Assembly (NCBI GenBank): GCA_941918925.1
Contig: OW799236.1
Location: 81,184,213-81,248,212 of the forward strand
Length of the DNA: 64,000 nucleotides
Reading direction: 5' to 3'
DNA from: Phyto melanocephala
Lineage: Eukaryota; Arthropoda; Insecta; Diptera; Rhinophoridae
Of this stretch, positions 9,708-20,544 are shown one piece after another; position 1 is the stretch's first letter, and every line of letters begins with the position of its first letter. The position numbers were made by a program, and so were the translations under genes. Under the pieces are notes generated by a model. It was not told the DNA's origin. It saw only the letters and a program-made list of their open reading frames with translations, and did not search any database.

Positions 9708-10139
9708 GAGAAATAAAGCATTAGTTTTTAAACACAGCGATCTTATTGTTTTTCATCTTCGAAATATTTAAGCATCTTTTTGATGTAACAGCAATGGAAG
9801 GGATAAGATATATAATGATATCAAAATAATTTAGAAAATTCAGTTCGCTTTGCATCTAAAAATTAATATCAGATGTATAAGTATATACTCTCAATTAGGA
9901 TAAAAATGTATACTCCTTATAAGAAATCGAAAAAACTGTGCCTGTATGTGCAATACTTTTTAACATTATTGACGGCGATGTAAATAGGCGACGATATGGA
10001 ATAAATAACACCACTTTTTAGAATTTTTTCTGCTCAAAACTACTGGATGATTTTTTATAAAAATACGAAAAGGCGTACATGATTGCATGATTGTAAACAT
10101 AAATGGTACTTTTAACTGTGAATAATATTTCAGTTCGGT
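9708..10139. other. AT-rich DNA, nothing recognised
   Basis: No firm feature. The left limit of the following transposase relic is unclear. Confidence 0.35.
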
Positions 10140-10470
10140 TTGTACAGTAAGACATCTGCGCGTCGATATACTGATCGGTCTCTTGAAGACATTGCTGTTG
10201 TAAGCTAGAATTTTGCCAAACACCTTAGAAAAAGCTTAAAATTGGACGAAGCAATACGCAGCGAATTATGAAAAAATACCACCTTATACATAATCAGTTT
10301 TTCAGTGGAAATCGCCAGCAATTCGTTTGACATGTAACCAAGCAAGGTAAAATCATTGTCAATTTTGCGAAAAAATTCATCTTCTTAAATGAAGCGCATT
10401 TCCATCTGAATGTCTTTGAGAATACAGAAAATTATAAAAATTTTTTTATAGTTGTATGCGATTTTAAACC
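10140..10470 (+). pseudogene. ITm (IS630-Tc1-mariner) transposase relic
   Basis: From about 10246 one plus-strand frame reads SNTQRIMKKYHLIHNQFF, a stop, then KQGKIIVNFAKKFIFLNEA and HFHLNVFENTEN. The last part is the first catalytic block of ITm transposases, usually I-I-F-S-D-E-A-H-F-H-L-N-G-x-V-N-K-Q-N. Here the catalytic D is N, so the copy is inactive even apart from the stop codon. The second and third catalytic blocks are absent. No inverted ends were found. Confidence 0.55.
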
Positions 10471-11819
10471 AGAAATCAACATTTAATTATTACTATTCAC
10501 AATCTTTTTTATTTTAAACCTAACTTTGAACTACGACAGCAATTATTTTGACCATATGTGCACAATACTTTATCCTTTTTAATCTTTAATAAATAATTTC
10601 ATTTCGTGCAATAAAAAAGGGATCAAAGTTTAACTATTAATGCCATAAAAATAGCAGAGAAACAACAATATGGCCTTAAGGTCAAAGAAAATGGAAATAA
10701 TTTGTCTAATACTATAAATTTGTTTACATTACATTTAAAATAATAGAATTTTGTTCCTAGCTCGTGTATTGGGGCACAACAAAGACAACAGCAATATTCC
10801 ACATGTTGTGGAAACATTAACATCTAAATGAGAATTTTCAAAATCCAATAGAAATGTTATAAAAAAGGTAAAAACAACTAAAATAAAAGACTTTAATGGA
10901 AATTTAAACTAAAGGATTGTTATGAAAATACATGTAAGAACAAGGAGTAAACCAATGCTAATCTAACCCTTAACTAGAGTAAATGGAAACATAGAAGTAA
11001 AACTAACAAAATTATATTATTTTAGACAACAGTAACAACAAAATAATGCAAACAACAGATAAGACACGTAAAAAATCACACTCACACAATCATAATAGAG
11101 AATTACAGGGAGAGAAGGAACACCAAAATGTAACATGCACCAATAAGTAAAAAAAAAAAAAAAAACACAGGGGTAAATAGTAGGGGCAGGTGGGCCATGC
11201 AAAAGGCCTTATTTACAGTTATTTAGAGGACATAAGAAATTCGATAGCCACTGCATACCCATTTATTTTTTTATACACGTTGGGATATAGAGCAAAGGAT
11301 GCCACACTCGCTTCTTAGAACGGGGCTTCCGATGGAAACCCCTTTGAAACCCTGTATATTAAAACCTGTTAATAAGCCTTGCAATTTCGGAATTTTGAAA
11401 AAAAATTTTCTTTTGTTTTTATTATAAACCTCATACATATTTTTATGTTTTTAAATTTTTTTGAGTTCAGCACTTTTAAGCTCAGTCTTGGAAGCTTGAG
11501 ATACAACTATATGAAGTCTTGAATTATTTTTATATGTCTTTCCTTTTATTTAATTTATTTGTTTGATTCCTTTTAATTTTATTTGCGGAAGAATTACAAT
11601 ATTGGAACGTAATCGAAATTGCAAAATTCTTATTAGAATATCTGCACCATAAACACAGCGAACTCCATCGTTCGTGTAAAATTTTGATCGTGAGCGAATG
11701 CCGTAATATACCTCCTAGTTTTAATAACGGTATAAACATGCTTTTTATGTCGCTAAGTTTATAAAAAAATACACATGATAATGTACACCTGTATATCCTT
11801 TTTAAAGAACAGAAAATGA
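10471..11819. other. AT-rich DNA, nothing recognised
   Basis: It contains an A run near 11150 and only chance frames. No element termini were seen. Confidence 0.4.
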
Positions 11820-11955
11820 CTATCGGATCTATGGAGGAAAGTTCAGAGACGTTTTAAGCTTTTAAGGGCGATCAGGGTAGAATGAGATTATAATTTAAAA
11901 GAATATGTAAATTCGGCTTTCACAAGGCCTGAAATATAAGGCCCTGTTAACTTTT
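11820..11955 (+). repeat. Dispersed segment, inverted relative at 53190-53330
   Basis: Shared landmarks in the same order are GACTATCGGATCT, GGGTAGAAT, AAGGCCTGAAATATAAGGCC and AGCTGGG. The other copy lies on the opposite strand near 53 kb and is diverged. It is probably a fragment of an unidentified mobile element. Confidence 0.4.
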
Positions 11956-12396
11956 ACAGCTGGGAACTTTGTGCAATACCCATACAAAACCCAAGTAAAA
12001 TTGTGTCATCCCAGCTAGCAAAGTAGTTTGAATCTGAAAAATATATGACTTTTTTTAATTTGAATTACATTCGACATTCTTTAATAAATTTTTTATAGAA
12101 AAAATATAAATTTCATACAATACTCCTCTTAACCACATGATGTTTTTGGGTCAGAAATATGACAGAATTCGAATATGATTCTTAAGGCAGAATAAGTTTG
12201 TACCTCCCGTGCTGTTATGAATCAGCTGTTCTGTTTCTGTTTAATTGATAATCTGTTTGAGTGGTTTGTTGTTTCTTTTTCGTTCTATTCTGTTGCGGAA
12301 AAATCTGTAGAAAATAGAATTCAACGTTGAATGACGGCCATTGAGAAAGAAACAGCTGATATTTAGATGAAATCTAACACTATAAATTTTTTTTAT

Positions 12397-12404
12397 GTAT
12401 AGAC
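12397..12404. repeat. Target-site duplication of hAT MITE, left
   Basis: GTATAGAC, identical to 13164-13171. Confidence 0.75.
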
Positions 12405-13163
12405 CAGACCTGGGGGGTCTCAATTACATTTTGTATTTAATTACACCTATAATTACACAATTACATGTAATTGTAATTGGAAAAAAATCCAATTACAATT
12501 ACATTTAATTGGAAAAAAAAATTTTTCATTAAGTAATTTAAAAAAAAACAAGTAATCATTACTTTTTTAAGTATTTATTGTCAAAAAAGTATTTAATTAA
12601 AGAATTATCAATTACATATTATATAAGCCAGTCTTTACCATTTAATAATTTTCAGTTTAAAAATGTTACGAACACGTCCGAATTGAAATTTCAATAATGA
12701 TCGAAATGAAATCGATCGTTTTTCATCACATACCTGATTGAAAAATAATTAAGACAAGGAACCAATTTAAACAAAATTTGCTTTAAATAACACAATTTTT
12801 TTTCATATAATTTAGAAAATCGTTTTAAGAATTTTAAGTTTTATTTTATGGTTTTAAAAATGTAATTGAATTTTGTTCAATTACAAGTAATTATTTGTTG
12901 ATTAATTACAATTACAATTACTTGTAATTAGTAATTGAACATTTTCAATTACAATTACATGTAATGTGTATTTGATTTTTTTCAATTAACAATTACAAGT
13001 AATTGTAATTGACATTTTTCAATTACAATTACATTTTATTGTAATTGAGTTAAGTCCTTACTTTCAATTACAATTACTTGTAATTGTAATTTAGACTACC
13101 TCAATTACAAATTACATGTAATTGTAATTGTAATTGAAATGTAATTGAGATCCCCCAGGTCTG
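12405..13163 (+). mobile_element. hAT-type MITE rich in ATTACAATTAC (759 bp)
   Basis: Terminal inverted repeats start CAGACCTGGGGG(G/A)TCTCAATTACA. An exact 8-bp duplication GTATAGAC flanks the element at 12397-12404 and 13164-13171. CAG-type ends with an 8-bp duplication are the mark of hAT elements. Both flanks of the interior are packed with CAATTACAATTACATGTAATTG-like palindromic repeats, and the middle (about 12600-12850) is plain AT-rich DNA. There is no coding capacity, so it must have been moved by a transposase encoded elsewhere. Confidence 0.8.
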
Positions 13164-13171
13164 GTATAGAC
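13164..13171. repeat. Target-site duplication of hAT MITE, right
   Basis: GTATAGAC, identical to 12397-12404. Confidence 0.75.
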
Positions 13172-14528
13172 TATAGATGAAAAAATATAAAAAGCTTTTT
13201 TTTGTAATCTTGTAAATTAAGGCAGATGAGTTTTTACGGAAGAAGTCACTACAAAAATTAAGCAACAGAACGGCACGTCACAGAACGACAACAGAAAGTA
13301 AAGACTAATAAAGCCTTTAGCCTTTAAGAGACTTTGCAATTATTCATGTAATAGTTGTCGCACAATATTGTTTGCTGGGATATTGCAGTTGTACGTGAGG
13401 GTGTAACGTGGTGGCTACTAATGTAAGAATTCTAGTGGAAGGTTGTTGATGTTGCTTAGTTTCAAAACAAACTCATAAACATTTTCCCATCTAATATTTT
13501 TTTTTTTTAATTATAATAGTTTCGGAATACTGTGTTGTTGTTTTTTATTCCTTCTATATAGCCGTGTTGGTGTACTTAAGGTAAGTATAAGATTTTCTAT
13601 TGTACGCTTAGTTAGTGAACAGTAAAAATGTTGGCGCAAAAAAAAACAACAAAAATATAAAACAGTTGTGTAAATATTACTTTATCACATCCACAGATAA
13701 ATATACGAGTGTAACAAGCTGCGAAATATCTGTTGTATTTTTTTGCAATATTTTTCCTTTAAGGATTTTCATAAATATGTATGAACTTTCTGTTTATGTA
13801 CAAAGTTATTTCCATATTTCAAAAAAAAAGCTTAAAGGCATATATTTATTACAAATATAAATTGTGGTTGAAAACTAGCAGGCAAAAGATATAAAATAAT
13901 AAAAAACAGATAAAGCTTGTATATCTATTTAGAATTCTAAAGGAATCTATTTAACTTACAGATTAAAGTTGTCTTCAAAAGAGTATTTATCAGAAGTTTT
14001 AGTTCTTGATTTAATTTCTTAGTATCCATCACAAATATTGCATAGACCTTATTAGTAAATATTATATATTACTGGTTTACCATAATGGAGTAACGAAGTT
14101 TTCAAATTAACTCATTTACCTACGTGATATTTTTTGTAATGTCCCGTTTAAGGCCTGGATTCCCAATCCTACATAATCGTACTATTTAGTTACAGCAAAA
14201 TCTCATTTAACTATGTCACACAATGCAACAAAATTTGTTGTCGGTGCAAGCGTATGCTTTGTTTTTTTTTAGTAAAATTCATCATTTCTGTTACCATAAT
14301 TTAAAGATATAAAATATGTCAGAGATTGCCTTTTACCTTTGAGGATACGAAACTTACCTTTTTGGATGTTTTCAAATTTCAATCATAAAAAAACTACTGA
14401 ATTTTGGTAAAAATTAGAAACTATTTTGCTTCAGTGTTAATTAATTATTTTATAATTATAATTGACTAATTATTTTATTTTGTAAAAAATTTTGAATTTA
14501 GTTATTTAATATTATTCTTTTAATGTTT
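13172..14528. other. AT-rich DNA, nothing recognised
   Basis: Only chance frames are present. This stretch lies downstream of the broken gene's last exon. Confidence 0.4.
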
Positions 14529-16098
14529 TTACTCTTTCTTACGACGAGGCTTGAAGCGAGCTCTATCAGAATTTGAATTTTCATCGTTATACTACAAAAA
14601 CAAACCAATAAAATTAAACAAAAAAATCATTAAAATTGAACAGAAGATACTATTATTTATTGGCAAAGATGCTGTCACACATCTGATGTCTTACATTACC
14701 GAACAATTTTAAATTGTAATATGATGTAAATAGATTCATATAAAAATTTCACACTTTGTTTGGTTGCAGGCAAGCACAGTATATACTAGTTTTGTTCACT
14801 TGATACCGGTCTGTTTTGTGTTTAAGAGATTCGTGCTTTTTCGATTTATGTAACACTTTTCATTACGTAGTTTGTTAAGTAATTCTACATCAATTAACTA
14901 ACTTATTCATATTATCGTTTTCAACATTATCAAGGTCAGCGCCTTCGTCCAACTCTGCAACTATATTTTTTACATCTTCGAGCCGGAATTTATATTTTTC
15001 AGCAATAAACTTGTCACTGGTACTTTCATTGGCCCTTCACACACTAGACTAAGATTTAAGCTATCAATTTTTGTTCTTTTCATAACACACGGCAATAATT
15101 GTTTTTGGCATAATTTGTAAACGTGTATAAAGCTTTTATGTGTATTAGTGTTTTTTTTTCATTTGACGTTTGACTTTGCGTTTGGTTTGAGCGCATAAAT
15201 TTAAAATCTACGCGAATATGGTGGAAATGTGAAAGACAGCGTATTGTCTGTTTTGAACAGAAAAACCAAATAAAAAAAAAAAATAAAAAATAAAAGCAAA
15301 TATGCATGGAAAGTCTGCTTGCGCGACCAGCACCCATCTTCTTTTAAATTCATTGTTATACCACGACAATTAACTTATGAGTAAATTTGCTCTGGTGAAA
15401 AAAAAAACAAACCTGTTGTTTTTTTAATGTATGTATATTGGTTTTGTGCTGCTAGTGTGGGGTTAAGGCCGGTTGAAACTTTACGCCAACAAATAACCAT
15501 ACTCTTCACCTCTTTTGCCTACAAACAGTCATTTTGTTCTGGCACAATTAGTCTAATGTGTGAAGGGCCATTGAGATCTATTATTGGCTGATCATTATCA
15601 GAAATAAAATCCAACTTATTCGTATAACAATCTTTCTTCTCTTCATGAAACATTCTGCTTTCTAAAATATAGCTGAAATTAATATTGACGATAAATGTGC
15701 TGCGATTTTTTTCACTGGAAATTAGATTCTTAGTTACCTTGGAACAGTTGGTGTAGAGAGATGCAAAAACTAAAAAAAAAAATCTTTGTAACAATAAGAA
15801 TGTTAATATGAACTCAAGCCTGACTAAAATTTAAATATTAGAAATTTAAGCAACATATTATTAAATAATTTAAAATGCAACTTACTATACTTTGGGACGT
15901 TTGGAGTTTTACATAAATAGGGGAATCACACAATAGTTGATTTTTACCTCCTAATGGTTTTTTCAACAATTGTTCAAATCAAAATATTGTATCAAACACT
16001 GAAACAAAAGGCACATGTTGGTAAGATTAGGCTTGAAAATATTTCTGTTTTTTTTCTTAAATAACTTTTACCTCATTTTCATTAATAATAAATAACAT
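14529..16098 (-). pseudogene. Broken multi-exon gene of unknown function, interrupted by a MITE
   Basis: Proposed exons on the minus strand are: E1 16098-16072 (MLFIINENE, then a GTAAAAG donor), E2 15998-15891 (acceptor TTTTGTTTCAG), E3 15769-14890 with the MITE removed, and E4 14591-14529 (acceptor TTTGTAG, YNDENSNSDRARFKPRRKKE then TAA). E2 contains LLKKPLGGKNQLLCDSPIYV and E3 has ASLYTNCSKVTKNLISSEKN. The MITE lies between ...QPIIDLN and ESTSDKFIAEKYKF. Removing it with one copy of its 3-bp duplication keeps the frame. E2 needs a frame change after LIQYFDLNN, so at least one indel is present. E3 has a stop after NKLVN, although a weak donor (GTTAGT) at about 14902 precedes it. No domain is recognised. 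The strong splice sites and charged, protein-like composition favour a real former gene; the exon model is my reading. Confidence 0.45.
15031..15569. mobile_element. 539-bp MITE inside an exon, PIF/Harbinger-like
   Basis: Inverted ends GGCCCTTCACACACTAGACT and, at the other side, AGTCTAATGTGTGAAGGGCC match over about 22 bp with few mismatches. A 3-bp duplication ATT (15028-15030 and 15570-15572) flanks it. GG-starting ends with a 3-bp duplication fit PIF/Harbinger MITEs, although the usual duplication there is TWA. The interior is A/T runs without coding content. Its excision would restore an open frame across the insertion site. Confidence 0.65.
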
Positions 16099-16934
16099 TT
16101 TGGTTTTAATGTATTTTTTTAACTTTGAGTATGATAAAGAACACAGAATCCACCTGGGTGGGCTTCGGGCACTTAAGTCAGTTAAGATGTTAGGTCGTGC
16201 CAACTTAAAAATATAGAAACTAAGCCAGCAAGCAATGTTGGTTTCTAATCAAATATATTGCAAAATGCAACCCTTATCGCATAGATGTTGTCATTTTATC
16301 AAAAAATATTCATACAAATTAATAATGTCTTATTCTATTTATTATGAATTTGCCTTTAAATATTTTATTTATATAAAATTTAACATTGATACGAGACAAC
16401 GAATGCAGTCAAATTCGCCGTTGCGAGTATCTTATTAGGTGTATCCTTACTACAGTGTGGGCCAAAATTCACAGGGTTTCAAAATTTTATAACTTTTTGC
16501 TTCAAATATTTTTGTTAAGATTATTAGATAATAGTTGGAAAATAAAACATGGAGAGTTTCACAACTGAACAAAGTACCAGAACAATAGAATTTTTTGTTA
16601 TCTAAATCAGCCTCCAATTATTTTAACGCAAATAGAGGCATTTAACCCTCTGAAGCAATGATTCGTTGCTTGGGTCGTCGGCACCACCAACATGGCACCA
16701 TAAGATAATTTTCTAGAATAATTAGACTAAGTTTGATTTGAAATGCGGCAAATTTTAAACGTGTAGAGCAAAGATATATCAAAATAACAGAAGACGTTTC
16801 GCTCAGCTATGAATGGCTCATACGTCACTGCGGCTCATTTAAAAGATTTTAGCTATTATTGCAATTGGTGTAAGAATTAAGTCCCGCCAGCAACATCTCA
16901 ACTTTGTAGTTGAATATCAACAATAGGCTAAAAA
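16099..16934. other. AT-rich DNA with a possible Tc1-like end
   Basis: CTACAGTGTGGGCCAAAATT near 16452 looks like the tip of a Tc1-like element, but no matching second end was found. A less AT-rich strip at 16140-16200 is unidentified. Confidence 0.3.
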
Positions 16935-18656
16935 CAAGTAAGAGCACTATATTCGGCTGTGCCGAATCTTTTATACCCACCACCAATTTTGTGTACATAT
17001 AAAGCACAATATTTATTATTTTGTTAATCGCTATGGAATAATCTCTTTATAATAAAATATGTATCACTTTCTTTGTAGAGGGTGGTTAAATTTTAGGGGT
17101 CCATGTTGAAGGTGAACTACACCTAGTCTTTAAATTTGTTTTCTGCATTTCATTTGACATTTCTCAATCTCAAACTTACTCAATTTGATCCGTAGAAAGA
17201 TACGCAAATGAGCAACGCTTCAAAGTTATTCAGGTTTTTTATAAAAATGGGCGCTCAAATCAAAATGCATTTTGTGCACTTCGTAATTCTTTTGATCAAC
17301 ATAATCGTTCAAATTCTTCAACAATCGGGAGAATTGTAAAAAATATATAAATTTCTGCAAATCAGGTCTGCATAAAATGATAGAAAATCTGGAATGCCTT
17401 CTTAGTTCGTTGAATGGGAACCATTGCTGTTTTTTGCGATAGTGTGGCAAATGAGCAGTCAACCTCGACTGATCATCATGCCCAACAATTGAGCATAAAC
17501 ATTGTCATTGAAAATTTGGACCATCAGATAGAGGAGTGGTGCCAAGGATGGGGGGAGGAGGTCATTTGACCAATATTTTGTTAAATACATAATTGAACCA
17601 TACAAATATTATCATTATAAAAAGAAATAATAATAATTTCTTAAATAATTTGTGTTTTATTAAAAAAATACATCGGCCCTTAAAATTTAACCACCCTTAA
17701 TTTCGATATGATAGGAAAATGTTTTCGTAAATTTAGTCTTTTAGTGAAAGTGGGCGTTTAAGTAGGCGTGTCGATAAAGTTTCTGCTAATAAATACAACT
17801 TAGATATTTCAATATAGTCCTTTGTTTTCCCAAAAACTTTGTCAATAGAGAAATAACATGAATTTAAGATAAACCGTTATATGGGAAGTAGGCGTTCAAG
17901 TGAGCGTGTCAGTTAAACTTTTTGGCACAACAATTACATTGATTAGAAGGATATATGTAGCAAATTTTATCATCATACCTCTAATTTTGGCGGTTTTATG
18001 AGCTTTTAAATTTCATTAACGGTAGATAACGTGAAAAGTGGGCGTTATAGTAGGCGTGTCAAAGTTGTTTTTGAAAATGGGTACAACCTAAATGTTTCAA
18101 TATAGTCCTTTATTATTCTAAAATCCATATTAATAGAGAAATTATATGAATTTTAGTTAAAACGTTATATGGGAGGTGGGCGTTAAAGTGGGCGTGGCAC
18201 ATTGATTTTCCGTTACATAACTCCTTCCCTAATGCATATAGTTAGAGAATTTTCGGGGAAAAATATTGTTTTTACTCAGGAAATATATATTCGAAGTTTC
18301 ATGGGTCTACGTTAATGCGTTTGGACACAATTCCATTTTATTCGATGTTCGACGGACACGGTTTTTTCGACCTACTCTTGCTTTTCGAGCTATAACTCTC
18401 TTCCTAATATTCCGATTTAGCCCATTTTCAATACCAAACAAACCTTGTCTATAAGAAAGATTCTGGCAAAATTTGAGCCCCCTAGCTCTTTCGGTGCGAC
18501 CTCTATTGTGCTTTCAACAGACGGACAGACGGACGGACATATCTAGATCGTCATCAAATCAAACCCTGATTCCGAATATATATACTTTATGGGGTCTAAA
18601 ATGGATATTTCGATGTGTTACAAACGGAATGACAAAATGAATATACCCCCACCACC
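16935..18656 (-). mobile_element. R1 repeat copy A (hairpin-ended, Helentron/DINE-like), left arm of inverted pair
   Basis: It starts CAAGTAAGAGCACTATA, then a perfect hairpin TTCGGC-tgt-GCCGAA (16952-16966) and TTTTATACCCACCACC. It runs through an ITm MITE (17079-17698) and repeated blocks carrying GTGGGCGTTA...GTAGGCGTGTC. It ends in the GACGGACAGACGGACGG tract and CCCCCACCACC. Read from the other end, it has the build of a Helentron-derived repeat: a 5' subterminal inverted repeat TTTTATACCC, internal tandem blocks, the inverted copy near the 3' end, then a hairpin and short tail. It shares a private deletion with copy B. Non-coding. Confidence 0.65.
17079..17698. mobile_element. ITm-derived MITE inside R1 copy A
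   Basis: Ends AGGGTGGTTAAATTTTA and TAAAATTTAACCACCCTT are inverted repeats. The plus strand encodes remains of an ITm transposase N-terminus (ERYANEQRFKVIQVFYKNG) and, near its end, SINIVIENLDHQIEEWRQGW from the C-terminus. The whole catalytic middle has been deleted, leaving a G-rich junction near 17550. The same MITE sits at the same place in R1 copies B, C, D and E. Confidence 0.65.
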
Positions 18657-20544
18657 CGTCTGTCCGTCTGTTGAAAGCACGATAGAGGTCGCACCGAAAA
18701 AGCTAGGGAACTCAAATTTTGCCAGAATCTTTCTTATAGACAAGGTTTGTTTGGTATTGAAAATGGGCTAAATCGGAATATTACGAAGAGAGTTATAGTT
18801 CGAAAAGCAAGAGTAGGTCGAAAAAATCGTGTCCTTCGAACATCGAATAAAATGGAATTGTGTCCAAACGCATAAACGTAGACTCATGAAACTTCGAGTA
18901 TATATTTCCTGAGTAAAAACAATATTTTTCCCCGAAAATTCTCTAACTCTATGCATTAGGGAAGGAGTTATGTAACGGAAAATCAATGTGCCACGCCCAC
19001 TTTAACGCCCACCTCCCATATAACGTTTTAACTAAAATTCATATAATTTCTCTATTAATATGGATTTTAGAATAATAAAGGACTATATTGAAACATTTAG
19101 GTTGTACCCATTTTCAAAAACAACTTTGACACGCCTACTATAACGCCCACTTTTCACGTTATCTACCGTTAATGAAATTTAAAAGCTCATAAAACCGCCA
19201 AAATTAGAGGTATGATGATCAAATTTGCTGCGTATATCCTTCTAGGCAATGCCATTACTGTGCCAGAAAATTAAGGTGCCACGCCCGCTTTTACGCCCAC
19301 CTCCCATATAACGGTTTAACTGAAATTCATATAATTTCTCTATTAATAAAGATTTTGGAATAATAAAGGACTATATGGAAATATCTTAGTTGTTCTCATT
19401 AGCAAAAATAACTTTGACACGCCTACTATAACGCCCACTTTTCACGTTATCTACCGTTAATGAAATTTAAAAGCTCCTTAAACCGCCAAAATTAGAGGTA
19501 TGTTGATCAAATTTGCTACGTATATCATTCTAATCAATGTTATTGTTGTGCCAAAAAAATTAGGTGACACGCACACTATAACGCCTACCTCCCATATAAC
19601 GGTTTACCTTAAATTCATGTAATTTCTCTATTGACAAAGTTTTTGGGAAAATAAAGAACTATATTGAAATATCTAAGTTGTATTTATTAGCAGAAACTTT
19701 ATTGACGCACCTACTTTAACGCCCACTTTCATTGAAAGACTACATTTACAAAAGCATTTTAGTAGCATATCGAAGTTATAAAGGGTGGTTAAATTTTAAG
19801 GACTGATGTTGAATTTAAATAAAACACAAATTATTTAGGATATTATTATTATTTCTTTTTGTAATTATAATATTTGTATGGTTCAATTATGTATTTAACA
19901 AAATATCGGCCAAATGACTACCCCCTCCCCCCCCCTCCCACCCCCCTTCCTTGGCGCAACTCCTCTATCTGATGGTAAAAATTTTCAATGACAATTTTAA
20001 TGCTCAATTGTTGGGCACGATGATGAGTCGAGGTTGACTGCTCTTTTGCCACACTATCGCAAAAAACAGCAATGGTTCCCATTCAACGAACTAAGAAGGC
20101 ATCCACAGATTTTCTAGCATTGTATACAGACCTGTTTTGCAGAAATTTAAATATTTTTTACAATTCTCCCGATTGTGGACGAATTTGAACGATTATGTTG
20201 ATCAAAAGAATAACGAAGTGCACAAAATGCATTTTGATTTGAACGCCCATTTTTATAAAAAACCTGAATAACTTTAAAGCTTTGCTCATTTGTGTATCTT
20301 TCCACGGTGAGGTTGAGAAATGTCAAGTGATATGCAGAAAATAAATTTAAAGACTAGGTGTAGTTCACCTTCAACATGAGCTATTAATATTTAGCCACCC
20401 TCTACAAAGAAAGTGATACATATTTTATTATAAAGAGATTATTCCAAAATGATTAATAAAATAATAAATATTGTGCTTTAAATGTACACAGAATTGGTGG
20501 TGGGTATAAAAGATTCGGCACAGCCGAATATAGTGCTCTTACTT
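18657..20544 (+). mobile_element. R1 repeat copy B, right arm of inverted pair
   Basis: It is the inverse of copy A, closely similar, starting inside the CCGTCTGTCCGTCTG tract and ending with the hairpin TTCGGC-aca-GCCGAA and TATAGTGCTCTTACTT. It lacks the outermost 140 bp or so of the 5' end that copy A keeps. It has one extra internal block of roughly 290 bp (about 19230-19510). Like copy A, it lacks the stretch with 'AAGCAAAGTGTGCAAAATTT' present in copies C, D and E. Confidence 0.65.
19781..20402. mobile_element. ITm-derived MITE inside R1 copy B
   Basis: Bounded by AAGGGTGGTTAAATTTTAA and TTAGCCACCCT. Same deletion structure as in copy A but inverted, with a C-rich tract at 19919-19948 at the deletion junction. 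Confidence 0.65.

Noticed and set aside
16452..16640. Tc1-like element starting CTACAGTGTGGGCCAAAATT
   Set aside because: Only one end-like sequence was found, with no inverted partner or transposase.
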